From contig NW_027331833.1 of NCBI RefSeq assembly GCF_033568475.1, forward strand, positions 2,728,001 through 2,792,000: 64,000 nt of DNA. The letters are read 5' to 3'. The position numbers and the translations under genes are program-made. The first letter of the stretch is position 1, and every line of letters starts with the position of its first letter. Below are positions 1 to 10,627 of this stretch, one piece after another. A model generated the notes under the pieces. It was given only the letters and a program-made list of their open reading frames with translations. It did no database searches and was not told the DNA's origin. The DNA is from Henckelia pumila (lineage: Eukaryota; Streptophyta; Magnoliopsida; Lamiales; Gesneriaceae).

Positions 1-141
1 ATTTCTTTAGTTTTCCTTCTTTTGTTTTGCAGATTACAATCTGAATGGAATAGCAGTCCGGCAAGAATGGTGAAAGGCGATAGGAGACATTTTCGGAAAC
101 ACAAGGGTTGGAGATCAGGTCTTCTTTGCTGTAGATTCTGA
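1..141 (+). CDS. possible terminal exon and 3' UTR of a gene cut by the window edge
   Basis: A T-rich tract ending in TTTTGCAG (to base 32) looks like a plant 3' splice acceptor. Downstream one frame stays open for 35 codons from base 34 to a TGA at 139-141 and reads as a basic tail with Arg/Lys/His and a Cys-Cys pair near the end. A second frame gives a shorter tail (YNLNGIAVRQEW) stopping at 71-73. I cannot tell which is used, since the upstream exons are outside the window. The following 400 bases are T-rich and look like a 3' UTR. I do not recognise the product. Confidence 0.3.
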   Translation: MSLVFLLLFCRLQSEWNSSPARMVKGDRRHFRKHKGWRSGLLCCRF

Positions 142-2037
142 AACCTTGTGTATATCATTTATAGGTGTTGCTAAGACATATACAGGCTCCTATATTTTCT
201 CATTTAACGTTTGAGTAATTGTAATTATGGCTTTCCATATTTCTGAGGCTCGGTCTGCATCGGTCCGAGTTTGCGAACATTGTGTCTGATATATTGTTTA
301 TTCTTTTACTACATATGTGTGGTAGTACTATATGTATATATAGGGTCTTTCATTTTTTGGTATATGTGCTGAAATTCCATTAAAATCGTGTAAATTAATG
401 TGCAGAGTATCGTTGATCTGTAGGCATATTCAGATTGGGTTTCGGGCGTTTAAGAATTTTCGGCCTCTTATATGAAATTCGGACATGTTATGATTTGAGA
501 TGCTAGCTATTGTTGTTTTAATGGAATGATATCCAAGGAATCATAAATTGTATAAAATTTTAATTAGTTATAAATCACAAAATCTTTATTACAACCCTTA
601 ATTTCTTGATGCATGCCCTTGATTTAAACTTCACTTCTTATGCATGCTTTCAAATACCATAATGTAACATATAATCAGCTCGAGACCTCGAAAAATTGTT
701 GAGGGGAGACAATGGAGATGCTCAACTAGCTAGACTTCTCTATGCTCTAGTTTCTAGAACGAACGATCAGGGGCAAAATGGGACCTTGTCCATGCTGCCC
801 TGAGGGCCTGGTGTCCGAAGGGCAATTGGACGGCCGGATCTCTTTACTAATCAATTGAATTGATTTGTAAAAATGATCCTCATCATTGATCTTGGCTTCA
901 TGTTGCATGTGCGGAAAAAGTATGAGAACATTATCATACATTAGAATAAGAGAAAATAAGCTATTTAGTCAATTAACTTGTTTTTTTTTTTGTGTGTTTT
1001 TTTTGGTCCATTAAATTTTTAAATATTGATTTCTAACTTCTAATATTCGAAAAATTTGGTCCCATTGCTGACTTGAAATAGAACAAACCAACAATTTTTT
1101 ATGTTATGTCAACATTTTTCAATGTAACATCAATTTTTTAATGTCACGTTATCATTAACATTGTCACGTCTACACTCTTGTAAAATATGAGTGCAATCCA
1201 AAAAAAAATGAAAGCTAATGCACTACGATAAAACTTAGTGAAACATATCCAAAATAGCGAGAGTTAGTTGAACAAAAAAATTATTTTCACTTATAATATT
1301 AATAATTAATAATAACTAAAATGTATCACCATTGCATACAATCACCAATGTATTAACAACATTCTAATTATTCCTACGCTTGTCTTTTATGAATAAATAA
1401 TTGTCTTGGATAAACTATTTCTAATATTTTACGTACTATCTCTATCTTCACCACCATAATCGTTCTCCAATGCATTTTTTTTGGTCTATGATGTTAATTT
1501 TTTATTTTTAATATGTTTCCTTGTCCGTCTCTTAGGAATTTGGAAAATAACTCGTCGAAATAATGCAAATCTGAGAAAACGCAATTGTTGATGATAATAA
1601 CACATTTGGTTAGGATAAAGATCATATTCGATATTCCTCCAACAGATATGAGAGACGCACATTGTTTTGTTGGAAATTTAAATACGCACTAATGAAATTT
1701 TTAATAACATATTATTTATAATAATATATATCTTTGGCAATACTCAAAACGTGCACTTATCAAATAACTAGAGATCCACGCTAGTGAGAGCCAAGGATCA
1801 GTGGCATTCGCCTATTATTTCGAATAAAAACATTTAACATTTGAAGGGAAATTGTTTTGAAAATATCCAAGTTTTACCACTATTCGAGATATGTCAAACC
1901 ATTTTTGCACGACGTTTTATGCCGATCGATGCGAGCTTGTGGCGTCATACGCGTGGTCCCAATTATATCATGCAAGGGTGTCCAGGAATCACTACAAATT
2001 AATTAATTTTGCGAAGGTTCCTAAAAAGTAAAAGTAC
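142..2037. other. intergenic, no gene supported
   Basis: AT-rich DNA. The first few hundred bases are compatible with a 3' UTR. A locally GC-richer island at about 750-945 has a 64-codon minus-strand frame without a recognisable domain, probably a transposon scrap. About 990-1260 holds a diverged dispersed repeat rich in ATGTCAC/GTCACGT motifs that also appears in the last P450 intron (about 39790-39900) and near 40880-40940. Nothing else could be supported. Confidence 0.5.
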
Positions 2038-2053
2038 TATATATATATAAAAA
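2038..2053 (+). promoter_or_regulatory. TATA-like box for the RGF/GLV gene
   Basis: A TATATATATATAAAA run lies about 240 bases before the ATG at 2287, which leaves room for a 5' UTR of about 200 bases. It is the only strong TATA-type run close upstream. Inference from sequence only; TA-rich runs are common in this window. Confidence 0.35.
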
Positions 2054-2286
2054 AAAACAATTATAAGGGGTTTTGTGTAGTACTTGTTGTTGGACTGTGG
2101 ATTTTGTGCTTTGTGTGTGTTTTTTCTTGCTGACTATTTGCTACCTTTTTCTCCCTTATTTTCTTCTCCAATAAGTGTAATTGGATTCCTTCTCCATTGC
2201 TATAAATTGAAGTTTCAAAGGGAAATATAAAATGTGAAATAAATTGCGCGCTTTCATTTTATAATTAAGCACGTACAGATCTTGCC

Positions 2287-3723
2287 ATGGATGTTTCCAC
2301 ATTTTCAGCTGCATTTTGTGTAACTCTCTCCTTGATGCTTGCACACTGTGCTTCTGACGCGGTAACTCCGCGAATATCTGATCATCTTCAACAAGCTGGT
2401 AATTAATCAACTTCATTTAGCACAATACTTCACTATATCTATATTAATTATATATATATATATATATTTATATAATTTTTGATTGAATGTTTATGCATGC
2501 GCTAGATGATCATCACTTGAAGTTTTGGTGTTCAGTACCAAGAAAACTCATACTGGAAGAACAACCAATGACCGTACGTATGATTTTGTCGGAATATAAT
2601 CTAATTGATTTTACTTGACATTAAATTTGAGCATTAATTAAAAAGTCTTTATATGCATGCATTTAATTATTCTCATTTTTCTTCCTGATATATATTCTTA
2701 TTTTTTCTATCATTTCTGACAGTTGAAGAGTTCGACTCACAAAGAAGAAGTGCCACACAAAAAGTACTTGATAAAAGCTTCATCGGGTAAATAATTAATT
2801 ACGCATGCATGCATCAATTTTTTCTCCTAGCTAGCTAGCTTCTGAGAATTTTCAGATCGTAAATGATGCAACACTTAATATATTAATGTTGTTGGATATA
2901 TATATTGCGAATTTCAAGATCACAAGGGGTTCATATCTTTAGGCTACAAATGAAATATGCACGATTTAAAATATTTAAATTGTATGCCTCGCTCGACATG
3001 AATTGGATTTATAGCTTATGAAACTAACTTATATATATGTACCTGGAATTTAAAAGTTTTGAAAGATTTTTAGAATAGACATTATAACGAGCACTGAATA
3101 ACAATGATCATGTGGTGTTATAAGAATTTATGAAGAGGGTAACTCGTTTTTCTACTAATACAAGAAATAAAAATTTAATTTATTTCAATTAACAAATGAA
3201 GGGGTTTACTACAACCACATAAGTATACCAAAACCAAAAATAAAAAACTTAGAATGCAAAATCAAACAATTTAGTGAATCCAAAAAACTAATTTCCCAAA
3301 TAATAAACAAAACCTTGAAAAACTGAAGAGCCTTACTCATTTCTAAAGTAAAAAGAAAATAATTACATATTTAGATTAAAAAAATTGGAGCTACACGTAC
3401 GAGTGCATAGATAGCAACAAAAATCCCATGATTTGATGGAGCTGACATATTTCGACATTGTCACCTTAAATTTATATTCTCAATTACTTTATGATAGTTT
3501 ATATTTATAAATTAATATGCATATTTTTCCACCTTTATTATTTATTCATGTGGCAGGTCAACAAATAAACAAAGGACATGAAAAGCAGAAAAATGTGATA
3601 AGAAAAGGTACATGGAGAGAATGGATGGAAGGCCCCGACAAATCTGAATATTTTACAATGGATTACCATTGGGTTAGAAGGCGACGCCCCATACATAACC
3701 AGCAAATCCCATTTGTCCCATAA
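2287..3723 (+). CDS. secreted RGF/GOLVEN/CLEL-type peptide hormone precursor (four exons)
   Basis: Joined exons 2287-2398, 2536-2573, 2723-2786 and 3557-3723, all with GT-AG borders and matching phases, give a protein of about 126 residues. The N-terminus is a signal peptide (hydrophobic run over residues 6-22, ending LAHCASDA). The middle is variable and Lys-rich. The C-terminus holds the diagnostic motif DYHWVRRRRPIHN: an Asp-Tyr tyrosine-sulfation site, basic/Pro core and final His-Asn. RGF/GLV/CLEL precursors are processed by subtilases to a sulfated peptide of about 13 residues that is sensed by RGI receptor kinases in root meristem and gravitropic growth; that role is family knowledge, not shown here. 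Odd points are four arginines in the core and seven residues (QQIPFVP) after the HN, where many family members end. Only the last exon is long enough to show as an ORF. Family call is confident; the exact paralogue is not. Confidence 0.82.
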
Positions 3724-3965
3724 AACAAGGGTTTTCTTGTTTTGTTAGTTTCAAAAAGTAATTTAGTTAGTTTGTATAACATTGTACGATTATTTAAGGA
3801 GCAAATTTTGGAATTTGTCTGCCCTTTTTTAGGTTAAGTAGAATACAGTATGAAAATTTGCCCCACAAAACCCTAACTTATCTAATGAGGCAAGTTTTCA
3901 CTTAGTTTCATGGCCAAATTTGTTGTTTTTCTATTAAGATAGCCAAAATTATCTATATGACGTAG
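3724..3965 (+). other. 3' UTR/flank of the RGF/GLV gene
   Basis: AT-rich non-coding sequence after the TAA, probably 3' UTR for the first 100-150 bases. It runs into the solo LTR whose target duplication starts at 3966. No ORF or RNA gene seen. Confidence 0.5.
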
Positions 3966-3970
3966 GTACT

Positions 3971-4948
3971 TGTTGGAAATTATTGAATGAATAAATGAGC
4001 TTGAAAGCCTTGTACCAAAAGTTTGAATTGCTTGTCCAAAAAATTTGAATTGTGATGAATAATTTGGAGGAAAACAATATCCCACATTGAAAGATTTCCA
4101 ATGTATTGTTCACATTATATAGTCCAACTTTAGACTATGGGATTGGGCCCTTAGGGCACCGATATTTTGTAAAGGAGCAAGACGCTAATTGATGCAACTA
4201 ACACACGCTCGGCCGGCTCGATGCAGCGAAGCGAGGTTTTCTGATCCGGTTATTCTTTTGGATAAAATTTGTTTAAAATAATATTTTATTATTTTATTGA
4301 GTGCGCCCGGGCGGTAAATAATTATCGCTTGAGCGCATCACCTCATATGCGGGACATAAACTTGGCAGAAGTTGGGCGCCCGAGCGGTAATAAATTATCG
4401 CTCGAGCGCATCGTTCGAAGTGGCTTGCGCCCGAGTGGTAAAATATTACCGCTCGCGCGCGACACCAAAAGTGCGAGACAGAAGGTTGGCTAAAAGTTGG
4501 CCGCTCGAGCGGTAGAATATTACCGCCCGAGCGCACCTTCTGTGCTCTGAAAAGTCACGACTCTTTCTGGGATTTTTCTGTCATGGGTTGCATCCTTATG
4601 CCTTTAAACGTATTGTTTCATGTATAAGACTATATATACGTTGGTTATAACACAGAAAATATATACAGAAACATCTGATAACGTATAAATGAGATTTTTG
4701 ATTTCTGAAAGATCTCTCCCTCACTTTCTCAAAGAAAAGTTGAAACTTATTTTCGTTCGCTGAAGTTCGTGATATTTGTAGTGCTGCTATATCAAGATCG
4801 TTTGTCGTTGTATCTTAGAGACGATTGCCGCCAACGTTGAGCACTGTTAACGGGCAATTTCATCTTGCGGATAGAGAGATTCTCTCGCCTCGACTAGTTG
4901 CTGTTGCTGTAAAAGTTTCTTCAGAATTTGGAGTACAACCTCGTAACA
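3971..4948 (+). mobile_element. solo LTR of a Ty1/copia-like retrotransposon
   Basis: A 978-bp unit begins TGTTGGAAAT and ends CTCGTAACA (TGTT...AACA ends), flanked on both sides by the same five bases GTACT (3966-3970 and 4949-4953). No internal region, primer-binding site or polyprotein lies next to it, so it is a solo LTR left by LTR-LTR recombination. A TATA-type run at about 4630 would be its promoter. The superfamily is inferred from the TGTTGG start and 5-bp duplication; gypsy cannot be excluded. It carries four GC-rich hairpins (separate entry). Confidence 0.85.
4303..4534. repeat. four tandem GC-rich hairpins inside the solo LTR
   Basis: Four inverted repeats of the pattern GCGCCCGAGCGGTAA, short AT loop, TTACCGCTCGAGCGC occur at about 4303-4336, 4376-4409, 4427-4461 and 4500-4534. 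The spacers between them also repeat (GCGGGACATAAACTTGGC against GCGAGACAGAAGGTTGGC), so the block is two roughly 125-bp tandem units of two hairpins each. Stems of 12-15 bp in a very AT-rich neighbourhood are conspicuous. Confidence 0.85.
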
Positions 4949-5112
4949 GTACTTGCAGTGAGACGTGCTCACAATAAATATTTAATGCGTCTTGATAAAT
5001 TTTTTTTGAAGAAACTATCATAGTTAACATGTATATATTTTGTAAAAATAAAATCGAAGTGTATCAATTTTAGAGTAGCCGAAAAAAAACTGATTTAAAA
5101 TATAATAGTTAT

Positions 5113-5308
5113 ACTGCAGGAAACCTTGTTACTCTGAAGAGGGTCTTCTGTATGCTCAGTCAATTAGAATAAACAATAGCTTTAGGAAATCAAGTGCTCA
5201 TTGTGTATCCAATTAAGCAAAACTAAGGTCGTCACCTGTACTACGAAATGAGGTTAGAGGCACTGGGGGAATGTCCGATGAAAACCCTCCGACACTCAGT
5301 CTCACGGG
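5113..5308 (-). repeat. left (3') LTR fragment of the gag-only element
   Basis: About 195 bases align by eye with 8122-8325 with many substitutions and a few gaps, then similarity stops. Only the R-U5-like part is left, so this LTR is truncated or its U3 has diverged beyond recognition. Confidence 0.65.
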
Positions 5309-5325
5309 AAAAATATTCTTTGTCA

Positions 5326-5829
5326 ATGGCTAGTCGTGGACCCAACTCTCACTCTGTGATTAATTTTAGTGAGGATGAAGCTTCAGATACTTGATCTTTT
5401 TATTCTGATACTCCCTCTCTTCTAAGCGACTCGGGTTCTTTGGGTGACTTGAAACTTTTTGGTGACTTGGGTTCTCCTAGTGAATGCAGGTCTGTTGATG
5501 TACTTGGGTCTTGTACTATTCCCAGATCTCTGGTGCATGTTTTACTGAGCGCCCCTCCTGATCCTACTTGGTGATGATTTGGACCAAGATATCATTCCGG
5601 GTGATATAGAGCGGAGCCTTCTGACTCCTCAAGATGTGGAGTATTTGACTGACAAACTGGGTTTTCCATCTGACTGTGAGTGGAAGTTTCCAGGGTTTGG
5701 GGATATATTCTCTCCACAAACCCCCTATGGCACACTTTACTGTGACCCTAACTTACTTTTAATAGTGGTTTTTCTATTGGGTTACTTAAACCCTTCAAAG
5801 GATCTACTTTATGTAAAATCGTATGGATA
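5326..5829 (+). pseudogene. antisense ORF of the gypsy element, gypsy-type transposon protein domain-like
   Basis: From the ATG at 5326 (MASRGPNSHSVINFSEDE...) an acidic Ser-rich frame runs to about 5574, broken by one stop near 5393. It continues after a frameshift as the 83-codon frame 5579-5830, with LLTPQDVEYLTDKLGFPSDC and WKFPGFGD. This layout (Ser/Asp-rich start, IPxSLVxVxLSAPP-like segment, then LTxxxVExLxDKLGxPxxCEW) resembles the putative gypsy-type transposon domain (PF04195) found in antisense or extra ORFs of Tat-lineage retrotransposons. The match is from memory of the family and is moderate. Two lesions make it non-functional as it stands. Confidence 0.5.
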
Positions 5830-6649
5830 ACATTATCCTTGCGATTTTTTGCTCTCCATGTGATTTATGCTCTTTGGGTATCTTAGATCCTCCTGGCATC
5901 ACTCTTCAGGGTACTAAAATCTCTTGGGTGATTTTGTTTTGCAAAGGACATGTTCTTCTAAAGAGATGTGTTTATCCAAATTGACTTGTTCCCTTGGAGT
6001 AGCATGTTCACCTGAATTGACTTGTTCTCCTAGAGAGGTGTGTTTACTCGGGTTGCCTTCTATGGACTCTTGCTGTGATTCGATATGTATCCCGTTGATT
6101 TACGAGTAACATCGTGATGCTTAACGTGATGGGACTTGGGATTTGATCAGGCTCCGATATTTTGTCTCACGGGAAGTCCTAATCCAACCTCTTGGGTGAT
6201 AAGGTATCCCAAGACTTAATTTTATTGTCGTGACCTCTTACAGAGTTGGTAATATAGTTTTCATGCACGACAAGTTTGGCCTTTTATGCATGGATAACTT
6301 TTACCGACTTCACGGGTCTATGACTTTTTAGTTAAGCATCACATATGAGAGTTAATATTTTTATGCATGTTAGGGATTTGCTGATTATACAGACTGGAAT
6401 TTTCCATTGAACTCATAATAGTGGAGGCTACATTGAAAGTATTAGCAAAACCCGAAATAACTAAATCAAAAGAAAAAGATTTAGGAAAAACATGAAACAA
6501 CAAGGGCAAAATTCGATAATTATCTTTTCAATCTTGCACTCTGGGGGCTGAAATGTTTACGATTGAACTGTTTCATCATCGATTCCAAGAGATGGCGTAG
6601 AATTTATTCGATGGGGTTTCAGTTGTTGGGACTCTTGCTCTCCACAGAA

Positions 6650-8086
6650 TCCTCTTGGACCACGCTGCATTCTCGCGATATGCCAATATCTTTTCTCGTA
6701 CTCATCATGTCAACACGAGGTGGCCCGTAGTTATCGCTGCAATTATTCCTCCGATGGACATGTGTTCTTCCCAAAGATCTTCAGGATGCATGTCGTCTCG
6801 CTGCTGGTTATCTTTAATAACAAAGTCTCTCAAGTGTCCTTGTTCAATCAATTTATCTATTTCAGCTCGTAAATTGTGGCAATATTCTGTCATGTGTCCC
6901 TTAATTCTATGGAAATGACAATACTTGTCACATCTTAGATGCTTTGGATTTTCTTTCATTGGGTGCGGAGGTTGTAGCAAGCCTTGTTGTTCAGCTATGA
7001 TTAGTATGCCCGACAAACACATTGTCAATGGAGTGTACTGAAGGTGGGTACTATGAGACATTTTCTCCCTTTCTTTTCTCTTTACTCTAGGATTCTCGTC
7101 CTCTTTTTTTTTTTCCTAGATGAGAGTGATCGACAGATTCCTCAATACGAATATATTTCCTTCCCTTTCCCGCAACTCCTCCAAAGTTCTTGGAGGCTTT
7201 CCAGCTATTGATTCTTTGAAGTTCCTGTTACATAGGTTTTGTTGAATGATATATCCCAGCTAACAAGTCATGGTTGACATGCGGGACTTCATGAACTGCT
7301 CGGGTCAATTGTTGTATGAATTCCCCCAGGGTTTCTCCTTCTTTCTGGACTATCGAGAATAAGTATGTTTCAGTTTTCGGATACTTCCGATTAATGAAAA
7401 ATTGGTTTAGGAAGCGATTGTTAAGTATCTCAAGGCTTCCTATTGTCCGAGGGGGTAGCTTGTTGAACCAAGTAAGGGCTTGTCCTGACAGGGTAGTTCT
7501 GAAGATTTTACAATATGGAGCGTTGCTGATGTCATAGAGGTCAGCCTTTGCGTATAATCTATCTAGGTTATCTTACGGATCCCCTGTCCCATTAAACTCA
7601 GGCCGATTTGTTATTTTTATTCCTGCTGGCAATACTTCTGCCAAGATATATAGCTGTGGTGAATGGACTACGACGAGCAGGAAATGGCTAAAGAACCCTC
7701 ATCTCCCTTGGCGCAACGTAGTCCCTAACGGAGGGGTGGTGCGTGACTGTTTGCCTCATCTTCTCGAAGTATTGTCCCTTTCTTGTGTTTATAGGTGTTA
7801 CTTCGTTAGTTCCGACCACCTCTTTTTCCCGCAGAACTCTCTCCGAGTGATGCAAAGGCAATCCTCCGCCAGGTGCATCCTGGTTCCCGCTACCCTGTTT
7901 CTTAGCCACCAGGTACTAGGCCATAGCTTCAGCTGCAGCCCTGGATGCTGCTTCTTCCAACAAAGTCTTCAGAGCCTCTGAGGCGATCAATAACTCTTGG
8001 TTCTGCTGAGGGGATCGATGGAGGTGGTTGTTCAAGTTCCTCTCGGGTGTTGCGAGTTTCTTGTGATCGCGTTTGCATTCTCGGTG
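6650..8086 (-). pseudogene. retrotransposon gag, frameshifted and truncated
   Basis: Starting at the minus-strand ATG near 8084 (MQTRSQETRN...), pieces in all three frames give a Ty3/gypsy Gag: an Ala/Glu-rich N-terminal helix (LKTLLEEAASRAAAEAMA, about 7920-7985), a central capsid-like part (GDP.DNLDRLYAKADLYD, ALTWFNKLPP and FSIVQKEGETLGEFIQQLTR, about 7290-7600) and a C-terminal zinc-knuckle-like motif (CDKYCHFHRIKGHMTEYCHNL, about 6870-6940). Several stops and frameshifts separate the pieces. Capsid self-assembly is the family role; no function is expected here. Confidence 0.8.
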
Positions 8087-8121
8087 ATGAGGTGACTTTT
8101 TCCAACAGACGACGCCAAACT

Positions 8122-8560
8122 GATGTTGCACAAAACCTTGTTATCCTGAAGAGGGTCTTTCTTGTGCTCAGTAAATTAGAATAAATAACAGCTTTAGGAA
8201 ACCAAGTGCTCTTTGCGTAACTTATTCAGCAAAACTAGGTTCGTCACATGCGTCACAAAATGAGGTTAGAGGCATCGAGGATGCTCGACGAAAATACTCT
8301 GATGCTCTCAATTCAGCGATTCACTCAAAATATGCACTCACAAAAACTAGAGAGCTTTTAAAAACATAAGTTGAGAGAATGAGAGTGTACCTCAAATAAA
8401 GAATGTCCTCTTATTTATAAATATTTCAAGATGAACCATGGGCTTGAGAGTTCATGGACTTCACTCCTGGACTCAATGTCACTTAATTATTTATGGGTTA
8501 ACTCACCCCTCCTCCCATTATATTATTTATAATCCATGTGATTAGTTTTAATATAATTAG
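8122..8560 (-). repeat. right (5') LTR of the gag-only element
   Basis: Inner edge TGTTGCACAAAACC at 8122 abuts the gag leader. The U5/R part matches the left copy. A TATA box (minus strand) lies near 8400-8420. The outer edge is not defined; about 8560 is an estimate from typical size. Confidence 0.5.
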
Positions 8561-8903
8561 ATTAACTATAAAAAATATCACATCTCATCGTATAGTAAAA
8601 ACTTTGTTTCAAATAAATAAATAAATAATGCAATGATTGAATCATATTTATATGATCAATGATTAGGAACATGGGATTAATACCAAAACGCACACAGAGC
8701 TGTACCGACGGGGATGCACCTAAATATTTTACAAATCATTAATATATAATCGAAATATTATTAAGGTCCTTGTTTTGACTTTTGTTTTTTTTTTATAAAA
8801 CTAACTTTTTTTTTTTTTTTTTGACAAGTTGATAAAACTAATTGTTATTATAAAAAGAAAACACAAATTAAACTAGGGTGCTATCTATCCTCCAAAGTCA
8901 ATT

Positions 8904-9119
8904 ATGGCTTCAAAGTTCTGTCTTGGTCTGAGTGGGGATATCATTTCTCTTCTGCATTTACATGGAGTTTTGAAAAGTCCAAACATCTCAGAGATAGGTC
9001 AGGAGATATAGGAATTTCTCGAACGAACCGCACCACTATCTGAAAATTCATACACCGCCGTTGATGAGATACAACAAGAGTTCGGAGTTGGAAATAGGAA
9101 GAGATCTACGACTAATTAG
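8904..9119 (+). pseudogene. possible decayed exon, unrecognised product
   Basis: From ATG 8904 one frame gives 71 codons to TAG 9117-9119 with a single internal TAG near 9009. The translation looks protein-like (GDIISLLHLHGVLKSPN, then EFLERTAPLSENSYTAVDE) and the stretch is less AT-rich than its surroundings. I do not recognise the family. It could be a nibbled exon of a lost gene or chance. Confidence 0.25.
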
Positions 9120-10207
9120 TGGTAGTCACTTAAATTTATATAGATGAATTGAAGAAATATAATTAGAATTTAGATTCAACAATCAAAAAATATTCACGAG
9201 TTTCGGTGGTGTTAATTAGGTCGTTTAATTTAAGCACCAAAATATTTGAGTTAATTTATTTTTTTAGTTCATGATATGAAAAATGCAATTAAAAAATTTG
9301 GTCTCTCTTCAATTCAAAGCCAAGGTCTTCGAAGATGGGGAGAAAAAAAAGAGTGAATGTGGCACTTGTTAATTAGTGAAACAACCATGACACAAAGAGA
9401 GGTTGTTGATAGTGGAGAATGGAGATCATGAAGATGTCGAGACCAAATATTGACGAGTATGTAAAAGAATTCATGATGATGATAAAAATTTATATTGGAT
9501 GAAGAGAAAGAATATTTCATAATAAATTTTGAGTTTAAATCCAATAGATAGGAAAATGTTTGAGAAATGTGGAGACGAAGAAGAAGAAAAATTAGAGATA
9601 TATAACTTAAAAAAATAATCTTAACCAGGTGTTAGGTAATGAGCGGTCGCCCGATAATCATGCAATGATTTTTACAATACTGATACTGAGTAAACTCTAA
9701 CGCAGTAACTTATAAATCATGTTAATTATGTAAATCGTTTGTTTGAGAAAATGCTGATGGGAAAGAATCAAATCCATGATCATTATCCAAACATCAAGAT
9801 GGTAGAACCTATATAGACAAAGGTGGGCTTTTGCCCAATTTTGTGAATATAACAGCTCGTGTATCATAAATATTTATGATTATTGTGGACATAGACATTG
9901 GTACAGATTGGAACTTTCAAAAAATATAAAATCTAAATGCATTTCTTTTTTCAAATAAATTGGTCTAAATTTAATTTTTAGATATTATTTACTCATATCT
10001 ATTTCCATAAATTAAGTTATAAAAATATTATCGCAAATAGTTTCAAGGTGGATTTGTTTTAAAATAAATTTGTTAGTTCTATGAAATTACGTTCTTTTTT
10101 ACGTTTATTGTAATTGAAAATTTGTCCACTAGATAAATATTTGTTAGCTATGTCTCTATGAAAGTTCACTATTCTATCAAACTCATATATTAATATCTGA
10201 TGGCATC
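9120..10207. other. intergenic AT-rich, no gene supported
   Basis: No frame with protein-like composition, no RNA gene. A 76-codon minus-strand frame at 9314-9544 is low-complexity and not supported. Confidence 0.5.

Positions 10208-10208
<1 letters not shown>

Positions 10209-10250
<42 letters not shown>
10209..10250. repeat. (AT)n microsatellite
   Basis: About 21 uninterrupted AT dinucleotides. Confidence 0.95.
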
Positions 10251-10254
<4 letters not shown>

Positions 10255-10412
10255 ACAAAGTTTTACAATTGTGAAATAACAACGTTGTCTTTTTATTTAC
10301 ACTATAAGCACAACCATATAAAAATATATGGGGTTATGAAAGTAAAAACAACATTTTAGTTAGGGCATAAACGTAAATCAATATTTATATTATATGTAAA
10401 ATTGATTATTAC

Positions 10413-10627
10413 GATAAGGTTAAAATTGACAAAGTGTGTGCATATTAGATAAGGATTCAGTTTCCAAAAAAATTGAAATACCAAAATACTTTATTTTCTA
10501 TTTTTTTTTGTAGATAATATGATAAGATCAAAATTGACAAAGTGTGTACATATTAGATAATAAGGATTCAGTTTCCAAAAAAATTGAAATACCAAAATAC
10601 TTTATTTTTTATTTTCTTGTAGATAAA
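10413..10627. repeat. direct tandem duplication, period about 108 bp
   Basis: GATAAGG/ATTAAAATTGACAAAGTG followed by the GGATTCAGTTTCC and CCAAAATACTTTATTTT blocks occurs at 10413-10520 and again at 10521-10627 with few differences, so a fairly recent local duplication. Confidence 0.85.

Larger units (their letters stand above)
5113..8560 (-). mobile_element. decayed Ty3/gypsy gag-only element with antisense ORF (Tat/Retand-like)
   Basis: Two LTR-like copies frame the unit: 5113-5308 and 8122 to about 8560. They share a CCTTGTTA-type start, GAAGAGGGTCTT, TTAGAATAAA and AATGAGGTTAGAGGCA blocks in the same order. Read on the minus strand, the right copy is the 5' LTR with a TATA box (TTATAAATAAGAGG, about 8400-8420), followed directly by TTTGGCGTCGTCTG, the kind of sequence that follows plant gypsy 5' LTRs, and then gag. 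No protease, RT or integrase is seen between gag and the left LTR; instead there is a plus-strand ORF. Gag plus an antisense ORF next to the 3' LTR is the plan of Tat/Retand-type elements, here with pol lost (TR-GAG-like). The outer edge near 8560 and any target duplication are not resolved. Confidence 0.65.

Noticed and set aside
747-941. 64-codon minus-strand frame in a GC-richer island
   Set aside because: No recognisable domain or gene context; likely a transposon scrap, so not listed as a gene.
4303-4534. Regularly spaced palindromic repeats resembling a CRISPR array
   Set aside because: The spacers are themselves repeated, the array lies inside an LTR with target duplications, and the DNA is a plant genome.
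5924-6109. Cys-rich 61-codon frame with repeated TCS/VCL elements, looking like a small secreted protein
   Set aside because: No signal peptide; it derives from short direct repeats inside the decayed gypsy element.
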